Assembly: GCA_964059195.1 (NCBI GenBank)
Contig: CAXKWD010000007.1
Location: forward strand, 61,876,705 to 61,940,704
DNA from: Ectobius pallidus
Taxonomy: Eukaryota; Arthropoda; Insecta; Blattodea; Ectobiidae
Direction: 5' to 3'
DNA length: 64,000 nt
The notes below the pieces were generated by a model that saw nothing but the letters and a program-made list of their open reading frames with translations, was not told where the DNA came from and did not search any database. Below are positions 47,510 through 60,114 of this stretch, piece by piece (within the stretch, counting starts at the first letter, position 1; each line of letters begins with the position of its first letter). The position numbers and the translations under genes were made by a program.

Positions 47510-50394
47510 GCTCATTATGCAAAATAAGTTAATATTTTTTCTAAAAAATCCTTCGCTATTTCGTTTCGGAGAGACTGTAATGTTATTGTTAAATTATCTA
47601 TTATTTCCTAATCTGAACTTATTTCGCTATCGGAATATACTTTGGGCTGGCCCAGTAAGGATTTCAAATACAATTATATGCGTATATGTTAAACAGACAA
47701 ATAGCTCTACTTACTAAGAACGGCAAAGCACCACCATTCACCGAATCCAGAAGGAAATATGCAAAATAATTTAATATTTTTTCTACAAAATCCTTCGCTA
47801 TTTCGTCTCCCAGAAACAGAAATGTTATTGGCAAATTATATTTTATTTCCGCGTCGGAAATTATTTCGCAATTATAATATACTTAGGGCTGGCCCAGTAA
47901 GGATTTTAAATACGATTATTTGTGTATAGGCCTATATTAAGCAGACAAACAGCTCTACTTACTAAGAATGGCCATGCATAACTATCCACCGTATCCAGAA
48001 GGAAATAGAGTGGTCATTATGCAACATAAGTTATTATTTTTTCTAAAAAAGCTTTCGCTATTTCGTCTCGGAGAGACTAAAATGTTATTGTTAAATTATC
48101 TATTATTTTCTGATCTGAAATTATTTCGCTATCGAAATATACTTTGGACTGGCCAAGTAAGGATTTCAAGTACGAATATATGTGTATATATTAAGCAGAC
48201 AAATACCTCTACTTAATAAGAATGGCCATGCACCACCAACAACTTAATTCAGAAAGAAATTTACAGGTCATTATGCAAAATAAGTTAATATTATTTCTAA
48301 AAAGTCCTTCGCTAATTCTTCTCCGGGAAAAAGAAGTGTTATTGTTAAATTTTCTATTATTTCCGCATTGGAAATAATTTCGCTCCCGGAATATACTTTG
48401 TGCTGGCCCAGTAAGAATATCAATTACAATTATATGTGTATATATTAAGCAGACAAATAACTCTACTTACTAAGAACATCCATGCAATACCAACCACCGA
48501 ATCCAGAAGGAAATATAAAGGTTCATATGCAAAATAAGATTGTATTTTTGCGTTATTTCGTCTCCGTAAAAGAGAAATGTTATATTTAAATTAACATTCC
48601 GCATCAGAAATTATTTCGCTACGGGAATATACTTTCGGTTGGCCCAGTAAGGATTTCAAATACGATTATATGCGTATATATTAAGCAGAGAAATAGCTCT
48701 ACACACTAAGATCGGCCATGCACCATCATCCACAGAATCCAGAAGGAAATATAGTGGTCATTATGCAAAATAAGTTAATTTTTTTTCTAAACAATCGTTC
48801 GCTATTTCGTCTCCGACAAACAGAAATGTTTTTGCTAAATTATCCATTATTTCCATATCGGTAATTATTTCGCTATCGACATATACTTTCGGCTGGCCCA
48901 GTAAGGATTTCAAGTACGTTTATTTTTGTATATATTAAGCAGACAAACAGCTCTACTTACTAAGAATGGCCATGCACCACCATCCACCGAATCCAGAAGT
49001 AAATATAGTGGTCATTATGCAAAATAAGTTAATATTTTTTCTAAAAAATCCTTCGCTATTTCGTCTCCGAGAAACAGAAATGTTATTGTTAAATTATCTA
49101 TTACTTCCGCATCGGAAATTATTATGCTATCGGAATATACTTTGGGCTGGCCCATTATAGATTTCAAATACGATTTATGTGTGTACATTAAGCAGACAAA
49201 TAGCTCTACTTAGTGAGAATGGCCATGCACCACCATCCATGAATGCAGAAGGAAATAAACATGTCATTATGCAAAATATGTTAATATCTTTTCTAAGAAA
49301 TCTTTCCCCACTTCGTATCCGAGAAACAGAAATGTTATTGTGAAATTATTTTTTTTATTCCGTATCGAAAATTATTTCGCTATCGGAATATACTTTGCGA
49401 TGGCCCAGTAAAGATTTCAAATACGATTATTTGCGTAAATATTATGCAGACAAATAGCTCTACTCACTAAGATCGGCCATGCACCACCATCCACCGAATC
49501 CAGAAGGAAATATAGTGGTCATTATGCAAAATAAGTTAATATTTTTTCTAAAAAATTCTTCGCTCTTTCGTCTCAGAGAAACAGAAATGTTATTGTTAAA
49601 TGATCTTTTATTTCAGCATGAGAAATTTTTGCTATCGTAATACTCTTTCGGCGAGCCCACTAAGGGTTCAAATACGATTATATGCGTATATATTAAGCAG
49701 ACATAGGGCTCTACTAACTAAGAATGGCCATGCACCACAATCCACCGAAATCCGAAAGAAATATACAGGTTCATATGCTAAATAAGTTTGAATTTTAGCG
49801 CCATTTCATCTCCGAGAAAAATAAATGTTATATTTAAATTAACATTCCGTATCGGAAATTATTTCGCTACCGGTATATATTAAGGCTGCCCCAGTAAGGA
49901 TTTCTAATACGATTATATGGGTATATATTACGCATACAAATAGCTCTACTTTCTAAGAATGGCCATGCACCACCATATGCTAAATAAGTTATTTTTTTTA
50001 TTTTAATCCTTCGCTAATTCGTCTCTGAGAAACAGAAATGTTATTGTTAAATTATCTTTTATTTCCGCATCGGAAGTTATTTCGCTATCGTAATATACTT
50101 TCGGCGGGCCCAGTAAGGATTTCAAATTCGATTATATGCATATATATATATTAAGCAGACAAATAGCTCTACTCTCTAACATCGGCTATGCAACACCATC
50201 CATCGAATCCAATTCGAAATTTTCAGGTCATTATGCAAAATAAGTTAATATATTTTGTAAAAAATTCTTCGCTATTTCGTCTCCGAGAAACAGAAATGTT
50301 ATTGTTAAATTATCTATTATCTCCGCATCGGAAATTATTTAGCTACCGGAATATACTTTGGCCTGGCCCATTAAAGATTTCAAATACGATTTAT
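47510..50394. repeat. Satellite array, block 6
   Basis: About 11 monomers of the same family. The series 48716-49915 parallels 3236-4438, and 49915-50394 continues as 11561 onward does, without the CACTA-like element. The end (CAAATACGATTTAT, 50381-50394) is the left target duplication of the non-LTR fragment. Confidence 0.95.
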
Positions 50395-51267
50395 AATGAT
50401 GTAGAGAAAAGCGCACAATGTGCATGAGTTACTGATCTTTACAAAACTGAGTTAGTGAGCATTGCCTTTTACGGCATCGTATCACATGGTATCTGTCACA
50501 GCTGCCCTCACACAGCATGCACACACACAATATGTTCGGCTCGTTGTAGCTCTTGTCTCTGCATACTCTGTGGTGAAAACCGTGAATCGCGAACCTGGTC
50601 ACTAAATGCCGTAACTCGTAGGATCCCTTCATCCACTCGTCCGTGATCATCGCGTCTGTGGAGTAAAAGTCCGTCGAAATCTCCTCTCTCTTCCTTTCCA
50701 ATTCTTTCTTCAGCTTCTCGTAGCCCTCTGTAGATGGTAACAGTAATCGCGTCCTTAGTTCTTCGATGAAGAAGGGCTCTCTCGCTAGTCTGTATACTAG
50801 TCGTGATGGCGTGTATTTTGATAAGCAGAGCGCTCTCTTTAGAAAGGTCGCTTTCACTCCTTCTAGCATTTTTAGGTGACTGTATTTTAGGTGCGTCCAT
50901 AGGTTCTCTATCCCATATATGGCTACTGGGGCTAATTTTACATGGAACAGCCTAATAGCTGTCCTTAGAGACAGTTCACGCAACTTTTTTATTTCACTGA
51001 TAGCCTTTGTCGCTCCGTCTACCCTTTCTTTCACGTGAATAGTGAAAGCTGTCTCCGATGTTTGTAGGGTTACTCCAGGTATTTGAAATGTGTCACTGAT
51101 GTTAGTGGTCTTCCTTTGTAATTAACAGTTCCTTGTTTGCCACCTTTTCTGAAAGTCCTCGCCAATGTTTTTCTTTCATTTATTTGCAGTTCATTGTCCT
51201 CTGCCCAGCTTACCATTTTATCAAATACTGCCTGTAGTTCAGCACTGTTTTAATAATGTAGAGAAAA
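50395..51267 (-). mobile_element. 5'-truncated non-LTR retrotransposon fragment
   Basis: An 873-bp insertion in a monomer, flanked by the 14-bp duplication CAAATACGATTTAT (50381-50394 and 51268-51281). The coding strand is minus; only the last part of the RT and the C-terminus remain. The two ends carry almost the same 16 bases (AATGATGTAGAGAAAA at 50395-50410, AATAATGTAGAGAAAA at 51252-51267), so a copy of the 3' tail also sits at the truncated 5' end. The family is not resolved. Confidence 0.85.
50429..51258 (-). pseudogene. Non-LTR reverse transcriptase C-terminal region
   Basis: The minus-strand reading starts in RT palm/thumb sequence (VSWAEDNELQINERKT, TSVTHFKYL). A 1-bp loss follows near 51075-51080, then an open frame of 201 codons (50429-51034) with VDGATKAISEIKKLRELSLR, FHVKLAPVAIYGIENLW, FLKRALCLSKYTPSRLVYRL, RHLVTRFAIHGFHHRVC and a Cys/His end, CVCMLCEGSCDRYHVIRCRK. 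This C-terminal domain with a Cys-His cluster recurs in several arthropod non-LTR clades. The active-site region is not included. Confidence 0.8.
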
Positions 51268-54250
51268 CAAATACGATTTATGTGTGTACATTAAGCAGAC
51301 AAATATGTCTACTTACTGAGAATGGCCATGCACCACCATCCATGAATGAAGAAGAAAATAAAAGGTCATTATGCAAAATATGTTAATATTTTTCTAAGAA
51401 ATCTTTCGCCATTTCGTATCCGAGAAATAGAAATGTTATTGTGAAATTATTTTTTAATTCCGTATCGGGAATTATTTCGTAATCGGCATATACTTTCAGA
51501 TGGCACAGTAAAAATGTTATATACGATTATATGCATATAGCCTATATTAAGCAGAAAAATAGCTTTACTCACTATGATCGGCCATGCACCACCATCCACC
51601 GAATCCAGGAGGAAATAAACAGGTTATTATGCAAAATAAGTTAATATTTTTTCTAAATAATTCTTCGCAATTTCGTCTCCGAGAAAAAAAAAGTTATTGT
51701 GAAATTATCTCTTATTTCCGCATCGGAAATTATTTCGCAATCGGCATATACTTTCGGCTGGATTAGTAAGGATTTCAAATACGATTATATGCGTAAATAT
51801 TAAACAGACAAATAACTCTACTCACTAAGATCGGCCATGCACCACCATTCACCGAATCCAGAAGGAAGTATGCAAAATAATTTAATATTTAAAAAAAAAA
51901 ATCCTTCGCTATTTCGTTTCGGTGAGACTGAAATGTTATTGTTAAATTATCTGTTATTTCCTAATCTGAAATTATTTCGCTATCGGAATATGCTTTAGGC
52001 TGGCCCAGTAAGGATTTCAAATACAATTATATGAATATATGTTAAACAGACAAATAGCTCTACTTACTAAGAACGGCAATGCACCGCCATTCACCGAATC
52101 CAGAAGGAAATATGCAAAATAATTTAATATACATTTTTTTAAACCTTCGCTATTTCGTCTCCGAGAAACAGAAATGTTATTGGTAAATTATCTTTTATTT
52201 CCGCGTCGGAAATTATTTCGCAATTATAATATACTTAGGGCTGGCCCAGTAAGGATTTTAAATACGATTATAATTGTATAGGCCTATATTAAGCAGACAG
52301 ACAGCTCTACTTACTAAGAATGGCCATGCACCAATATCCACCGTATCCAGAAGGAAATATGGTGGTCATTATGAAACATTAGTTATTATTTTTTCTAAAA
52401 AATCTTTCGCTATTTCGTCTCGGAGAGACTGAAATGTTATTGTTAAATTATCTATTATTTTCTGATCTGAAATTTTTTCGCTATCGAAATATACTTTGGA
52501 CTGGCCAAGTAAGGATTTCAAATACAATTATATGCGTATATGTTAAACAGACAAATAGCTCTACTTACTAAGAACGGCAATGCACCACCAATCACCGAAA
52601 CCAGAAGGAAATAACTTATGGAAAATAATTTAATATTTTTTCTAAAAAATCCTTCGCTATTTCGTCTCCGAGAAACAGAAATATTATTGGTAAATTATCT
52701 TTTATTTGCGGGTCGGAAATTATTTTGCTATTATAATATACTTAAGGCTGGTCCAGTAAGGATTTCAAATACGATTATATTTGTATATATTAAGCAGACT
52801 AACAGCTCTACTAACGAAGAACAGCCATGAACCACCATCCACCGAATCCAGAAGGAAATATGCTAAATAAGTTATTTTTTTTTTAATCCTTCGCTAATTC
52901 GTCTCCGAGAAATAGAAATGTTATTGTTAAATTATCCTTTATTTCCGCATCGGAAATTATTTCGCTATCGTAATATACTTTCGGCGGGCCCAGTAAGGAT
53001 TTCCAATACGATTATATGCGTATATATTAAGCAGACATAGCGCTGTACTAACTAAGAAGGGCCATGCACCACCGTTTACCGAATGTAGAAAAAAATATAT
53101 AGGTCATTGTGCAAAATAAGTTAATATTTTTTCTAACAAATCCTTCGCTATTTCGTCTCGGAGAGACTGAAATGTTATTGTTAAATTATGTATTATTTCC
53201 TAATCTGAAATTATTTCGCTATCGGAATATACTTAGGGCTGGCCAGTAAGGATTTCAAATACAATTAAATGCGTATATGTTAAACAGACAAATAGCTCTA
53301 CTTACTAAGAACGGCAATGAACCACCATTCACCGAATCCAGAAGGAAATATGCAAAATAATTTAATATATTTTAAGAAAATCCTTCCCTATTTCGTCTCC
53401 GAGAAACAGAAATGTTATTGTTAAATTATCTATTATTTCCGCGACGGATAGTATTTTGCTATCGGAATATACTTTGGGCTGGCACAATAAGGATTTCAAA
53501 TACGAATATATGTGTATATATTCAGCAGACAAATTCACCTACTTACTAAGAATGGCCTTGCACCACCAAACACCTAATGCAGAAGGAAATAAACAGGTCA
53601 TTATGCAAAATAAGATAATATTTTTTGTTAAAAACCCTTCGCTATTTCATCTCCGCGAAACAAAAATATTATTGTTAAATTATTTATATTTTCTCATCGG
53701 AAATTATTTCGCTATCCTGATATACTCTCGGCGGGCCTAGTAAGGATTTCAAATATGATTATATGATTATATATTAAGCAGACAAACAGATCTACTTACT
53801 AAGAATGGCCATGCACCACCATCCTCCGAATCCAGAAGAAATTATGCAGGTTATAATGCAAAATAAGTTAATATTTTTCCTAAAAATTCCTTCGCCATTT
53901 CGACTCCGAGAAACAGAAATATGATTGTTAAATTGTCTTTTATTTTCGCATGAGAAATTATTTCGCTATCGGTATATTCCTTCGGCTGGCCAGTAAGGAT
54001 ATCAAATACGATTATATGCGTATATATTAAGCAGACAAAAGCTGTACTAACTAAGAATGGCCATGCACCACCGTCCACCGAATGTAGAAAGAAATATATA
54101 GGTCATTATGCAAAATAAGTTAATATTTTTTCTAAAAAATCCTTCGCTATTTCGTCACGGAGAGAATGAAATGTTATTATTAAATTATGTATTATTTCCT
54201 AATCTGAAATTATTTCATTACTTTACATTTCATTCATTATTCCATGTACA
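51268..54250. repeat. Satellite array, block 7
   Basis: About 12 monomers. It resumes in register after the non-LTR fragment. The stretch 53715-54250 parallels 541-1080. It ends ...ATTATTCCATGTACA at the hAT-like element. No gene. Confidence 0.95.
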
Positions 54251-54251
54251 T

Positions 54252-54600
54252 TAGGGTGGAACGAAAACCATCAACTTTTGATTTTCAATTTGTAATAGCG
54301 CCGAAAAGTTGCCTTTTGGTGTCAATAAGATAAATTTAAAATATGAAAAATATTGGATTATGTCTTGAGGTGCCGCAAGGACGTTCGAGTTTCATAAAAA
54401 CACACTTTTTGCAATTTTTTCAAACACTTTTGCGAAACAATCGGCTTTTGATTTTTAATTTGTAATAGCGCGGAAAAGTTGCCTTTTAGGCTCAAAAAGA
54501 ATTAAACAAAATTTGGTTGCAATACTACAACATCTTGAGGTGCCGCAAAGAGCTTAAAGTTTGTTAAAATTGAGAAATTATAGACATTGATAAATTATTT
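54252..54600 (+). repeat. Left terminal/subterminal repeats of hAT-like element
   Basis: Two tandem units, each with CAACTTTTGATTTTCAATTT or CGGCTTTTGATTTTTAATTT, then GTAATAGCG, GAAAAGTTGCCTTTT and CTTGAGGTGCCGCAA. They are inverted relative to three similar units at the right end. Confidence 0.85.
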
Positions 54601-54748
54601 TTTATGAATTTTTCGCACATATAATGTTACAAAACTTGGTTTTAAATACATATATAAGCATTAGAATTGAAAAAATTTTTAATTAGAAATAATAATAATA
54701 ATAATACAAATTTTGTAATGTCAAATTTTGTATTTCTTACTTCTGTAT

Positions 54749-56510
54749 TGTTACCACTACTGGAGGGAACAAAAGGAACAGAAAGAAAAACCATCATTTA
54801 AACATGGAAGCTAATATAAAATGTATTCAAATCTTTCATACTACAAAAAACAAATAATTGCTGTTTCTTGACTAGACAATATCTGACAGTGGAAAAAGGT
54901 GTGTACAAGATATAAAACTGAAATAATACTGAAATTAGTACATTCATGACCTGATGACTGAAGTTCTAAACAATAAAAGACTTTAGGGTGAAGCCCTCTT
55001 CATATTTCAATTCGGGTGAAGCCCTGTTACATATTTACTAAATAAATCCTGAAAAAGAAGCAATTAATATTACATACAATTTGATACCCTTTAATTAATA
55101 AATCACCTTAAATTCATGTAGTCAGATAAAACATAAATCTCTATTAATTTAAAATAATATATTTACTTCAGTGTTAAGCACCACAAAATATAAGTTAAAA
55201 GAAGGAAGGAAAATTATAATATAATTTCATACTTGGTGTGAACCACCACCTTTAAAGTACTAGTTAATGATTTAAATATAAGCAATCATAATACAAGGGC
55301 ATTACATGCTTTGGTAATTTAGATAAAACATTCCTCATTCTCATTTCAAGTAGTTGACTTTCAAAATAGCATAATTTAAAAATAACAACCATATTATTCT
55401 ATACAGGAAGATTTAAAATTCAGATAACATACCTCAAACGTTCCATGCATACCAAATAATCTGCGCAGACACACCCATGCCGATACACATCATACTGCAT
55501 TCACAAGGCCTAAAAACAATACTGCTCCATCCTAGGCTAAAGATCGGAGTAGGCTCAGATACTTAAAGGATATGTTAAACGGGGAGAACAAATTAGACAC
55601 AAGAATAATAAATTTAGAAAAATTCACACATGTTAAAAGATAAGTGGAAACGAATGGGAACTGCAAGAATAATTAAAATGGCTACTCATTCTCAAACAAC
55701 AACCATAATTCCCAGCATGCCAAAATATAAACTTATTACTTTTACCTTAAACCGGAATGGTGGCCACAAAATCTAATTTAATCTCATGCATCCTGCATGT
55801 CAGATACTTTCAATCTACATCACATCAAAATACCATGCCACCATAACCAAACATCAATACAAGTTTCACAAAAGCATGCCTGGGTCAATAAGATAATAAT
55901 TAATATATACACAACATGCAGTTCCCACACTACTAAAACCTATATACAAATAAATACAATTTTCCACGTACCTTTACAACATGATGAAAACAAAAGGAAA
56001 CAGCCAAAGGTCAGGCTTACATTTTCCCGCCTCAAGAGCACCAAAGTGACACTTACGTCCCCGAATCCATGATAAGTAAATGAGAAAGATAATAGGGTTA
56101 CATCCCCTTATATAGGCTTTTGATCAATTACGTCACTGCGCATACTCAGTGCTAATTAAAATGCAAAGACTCCTATTATTAATTAAGACGACCACCATCT
56201 TGACGGCCATGCAACGAACAACTGAATGCAGTTCACCGCATCAGAAACAATTACGTTGTTGCCATTTGGTATGACTTTAGATATCTTTAGCGGGGAAGTA
56301 GAGAAAAGGGGGAAGGAGAAACAGTGAATGCCCTCCTAGCGCTCAGCTGTTCGCCTGCCTAGCGAGACATAATTTCTTTAATCTGCCAATGACGTAACCC
56401 ATTATTGCGTCGACACTGTCAGCTCATGAATAATTCCATTATTGCGAAATAATGATAATTCTTAATAACTGTAGCAATTAAATGGTGATTGAAAATAATG
56501 AATTGCTACA
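54749..56510 (-). repeat. LTR (3' LTR) of the non-autonomous LTR element
   Basis: 1762 bp, co-linear with 57158-58919 at a constant offset of 2409. A 91-codon plus-strand frame (55797-56072) occurs unchanged in the partner but is antisense to the promoter and has no motif. Confidence 0.95.
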
Positions 56511-57157
56511 AACTCCCACCCCATGAGTTGGAATATATGCTGGATATATTCCAACACAAAAGTCAAACTATAGATGAACAAAAGTAAAGTCAGAACTGAG
56601 TGACTGACCAAAGGTGTCCTTTTTCTGTTAAGGCATGCCGCCAAAATTCTTCCTGACCTGAAACGAGCACAATCTCACTGTCGTGTCATACCTGAGAGCA
56701 AGTGACTCCTTAACTTGCATAACAGTGATCACGATTCACTAGTGTCCAGACTAGATGCTCAGCAATAGCCACTGAAGTATTTACAGAGACGAGACGTAGG
56801 GCGAGATACATCTGCAAGTCTCTTTCAGCAGGCAAGTCACTAGGTCAGGAACCAGACTCCGGCAGCAACCCACAGTCAAGGCACCGTCAGTGACATCAGT
56901 ATCTGCTTTACAGAACAGTCCACCCTGTGAATAGAAACTTAGCGGCAGATCACAGAATTCAAAAGGAAAGAGACATGAGAATAAAAACCCTTTCATACAA
57001 ATAATATAAATCCCTGCCTAAAATAAAATTAAAATTTATGAAATTTTACAGCAAGATGTACACAAAAAATCCACTGTCAAGACAACTACTTAAGAGAAAA
57101 AAAACAAGAGCGTGGACGAACCCAATGGTTATACAACCACCGCTCTGCATAACAATT
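56511..57157 (-). other. Interior of the non-autonomous LTR element, no gene
   Basis: 647 bp. The purine tract is at its left edge (about 56511-56525, minus strand). A primer binding site should lie at the right edge, but no TGG immediately follows the LTR. Only spurious short frames are present. Confidence 0.7.
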
Positions 57158-58919
57158 TGTTACCACTACTGGAGGGAACAAAAGGAACAGAAAGAAAAAC
57201 CATCATTTAAACATGGAAGCTAATATAAAATGTATTCAAATCTTTCATACTACAAAAAACAAATAATTGCTGTTTCTTGACTAGACAATATCTGACAGTG
57301 GAAAAAGGTGTGTACAAGATATAAAACTGAAATAATACTGAAATTAGTACATTCATGACCTGATGACTGAAGTTCTAAACAATAAAAGACTTTAGGGTGA
57401 AGCCCTCTTCATATTTCAATTCGGGTGAAGCCCTGTTACATATTTACTAAATAAATCCTGAAAAAGAAGCAATTAATATTACATACAATTTGATACCCTT
57501 TAATTAATAAATCACCTTAAATTCATGTAGTCAGATAAAACATAAATCTCTATTAATTTAAAATAATATATTTACTTCAGTGTTAAGCACCACAAAATAT
57601 AAGTTAAAAGAAGGAAGGAAAATTATAATATAATTTCATACTTGGTGTGAACCACCACCTTTAAAGTACTAGTTAATGATTTAAATATAAGCAATCATAA
57701 TACAAGGGCATTACATGCTTTGGTAATTTAGATAAAACATTCCTCATTCTCATTTCAAGTAGTTGACTTTCAAAATAGCATAATTTAAAAATAACAACCA
57801 TATTATTCTATACAGGAAGATTTAAAATTCAGATAACATACCTCAAACGTTCCATGCATACCAAATAATCTGCGCAGACACACCCATGCCGATACACATC
57901 ATACTGCATTCACAAGGCCTAAAAACAATACTGCTCCATCCTAGGCTAAAGATCGGAGTAGGCTCAGATACTTAAAGGATATGTTAAACGGGGAGAACAA
58001 ATTAGACACAAGAATAATAAATTTAGAAAAATTCACACATGTTAAAAGATAAGTGGAAACGAATGGGAACTGCAAGAATAATTAAAATGGCTACTCATTC
58101 TCAAACAACAACCATAATTCCCAGCATGCCAAAATATAAACTTATTACTTTTACCTTAAACCGGAATGGTGGCCACAAAATCTAATTTAATCTCATGCAT
58201 CCTGCATGTCAGATACTTTCAATCTACATCACATCAAAATACCATGCCACCATAACCAAACATCAATACAAGTTTCACAAAAGCATGCCTGGGTCAATAA
58301 GATAATAATTAATATATACACAACATGCAGTTCCCACACTACTAAAACCTATATACAAATAAATACAATTTTCCACGTACCTTTACAACATGATGAAAAC
58401 AAAAGGAAACAGCCAAAGGTCAGGCTTACATTTTCCCGCCTCAAGAGCACCAAAGTGACACTTACGTCCCCGAATCCATGATAAGTAAATGAGAAAGATA
58501 ATAGGGTTACATCCCCTTATATAGGCTTTTGATCAATTACGTCACTGCGCATACTCAGTGCTAATTAAAATGCAAAGACTCCTATTATTAATTAAGACGA
58601 CCACCATCTTGACGGCCATGCAACGAACAACTGAATGCAGTTCACCGCATCAGAAACAATTACGTTGTTGCCATTTGGTATGACTTTAGATATCTTTAGC
58701 GGGGAAGTAGAGAAAAGGGGGAAGGAGAAACAGTGAATGCCCTCCTAGCGCTCAGCTGTTCGCCTGCCTAGCGAGACATAATTTCTTTAATCTGCCAATG
58801 ACGTAACCCATTATTGCGTCGACACTGTCAGCTCATGAATAATTCCATTATTGCGAAATAATGATAATTCTTAATAACTGTAGCAATTAAATGGTGATTG
58901 AAAATAATGAATTGCTACA
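57158..58919 (-). repeat. LTR (5' LTR) of the non-autonomous LTR element
   Basis: Partner of 54749-56510. Its right edge GAATTGCTACA is followed by GTAT, the second copy of the target duplication, three bases before the transposase stop codon on the minus strand. Confidence 0.95.
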
Positions 58920-58925
58920 GTATCC

Positions 58926-60076
58926 TTAATGATAAATAATGTTACAGCAGCAATTTTTTGTATTAAATTTTGGCATATTCACACGTGAGTCAACTTTTGC
59001 TCTAATGTATCCTCTTGCGATTGAACCACAGAGATTTTGAGCCGATTCGGTCACCAGCTTTACAGCTCTTTCCACTACTTGCGTGTGACAAGGAAGCCGG
59101 GGAAAGTCGATAACCGGATCCATTTTACTATTTGGTTCAGCTTCAGATACCTTCCGTATAAAGTCTTTGAGAGAGTCACTGGATAGGCCTACATGTTTGA
59201 ACAAGGGGGGTTCAGTTACGTCATTTTCAGGCCATGAGATCATGTCGATGTAATCCTTTGCATCAAAGTTTATCTTTGGAACTTTAAACTTCCTCACTCC
59301 GCCTCTACTTTCTGTTCTTGCTTTTAAAACACGTCGTAAACCAAGTTCTCTTTCAATTTTGCGTTCATGGACAAAAGGAGATTTTCCGGAGCAGCAAAGT
59401 ACCCATTTCTTTCAATAATCGGGTCTATAACGTTCCTGAGATCGTCAGAGAGATAGCGTGAATATGAGATAAGGTTAAACAGATGTTTGAAACCATAAGT
59501 ACATGAAGGTTTTAACTTAATATTAAACCACACAGGCGCATACACTTTCACAATGTACTCACCCAGAGTCTTAAGATTTTCAGTTGGATTTTCAGTTGCC
59601 ACATACAATCTAAGCACGCGGTTGGCTAATGCCAACGACCTGGAGTGAGCAATTTTTCCAGGGTTTCTTAAAGATAAATCTAGTGTGCAATTTCCACTTG
59701 ATACAGCGATACACATATCCAATAAATATTTTTGATCTGTACTTAAATCATTTTTGTTCTCCAAAAGAGGAAGGTTATTTTCAATTGGCAAGAAAGTAAC
59801 CATAGGTAGATTAGCACAGTTTTCTAGCTGCTAACCTATTTCGCCTTTAAACTCATTGGGTCCCTTCGTTTTACCATCTAAATGACAAAAAAGATGTCGC
59901 AATGGTAGCTCATTACCATGGAACAAACAAATTAACCATTGTAAAGGTCTTCCTATTTCCTTTTCCATCAAAGAAATCACACCATTTTTATGTCCAGGGT
60001 TTACAACGGTTCCATCACACCCAATAGCAGTAAAGTTCAGAAAAGATAGTAAAGCTGTTTTTATCTTTCTATTCAT
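58926..60076 (-). pseudogene. hAT-like transposase, N-terminally truncated and broken
   Basis: The minus-strand pieces read in order: FTAIGCDGTVVNPGHKNGVI, GRPLQWLICLFHGNELPLRH, LSTDQKYLLDMCIAVSSGNC, GKIAHSRSLALANRVLRLYV, EYIVKVYAPVWFNIKLKPSC, then FKVPKINFDAKDYIDMISWP, PRLPCHTQVVERAVKLVTES and VNMPKFNTKNCCC near the end. I recall the whole as a multi-copy arthropod family of uncharacterised proteins. The CDG...N...G and C-x2-H layout resembles the second half of hAT transposases, which is inference. Lesions are a TAG at 59831-59833 and a frameshift at about 59300-59345. The N-terminal DNA-binding half is missing; sequence upstream of 60076 turns directly into terminal repeats. Confidence 0.68.
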
Positions 60077-60114
60077 ATTATAACGCCTATTTGAAACTTT
60101 TTATTTCATAATCG

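Larger units (their letters stand above)
54749..58919 (-). mobile_element. LTR element with 1762-bp LTRs and a 647-bp non-coding interior
   Basis: Two direct repeats, 54749-56510 and 57158-58919, have the same length with no difference noticed. On the coding strand they start TGTAGCAATTC and end GGTAACA. GTAT flanks the whole (54745-54748, 58920-58923), a 4-bp duplication as in Gypsy-type elements. On the minus strand GGGGTGGGAG lies directly before the 3' LTR, a fitting polypurine tract. A CCTATATAAGG TATA-like box lies in each LTR (about 56105-56115 and 58514-58524). The 647-bp interior has no gag, pol or env. It is therefore a non-autonomous LARD/TRIM-like element, apparently a very recent insertion mobilised by another element. 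Confidence 0.88.

Noticed and set aside
50188..50427. 79-codon frame ending in the non-LTR fragment
   Set aside because: It is a satellite by-product that runs a few codons into the inserted fragment.
55797..56072. 91-codon frame present identically at 58206-58481
   Set aside because: It is in the LTRs of the non-autonomous element, antisense to the TATA-like promoter, and without domain features.
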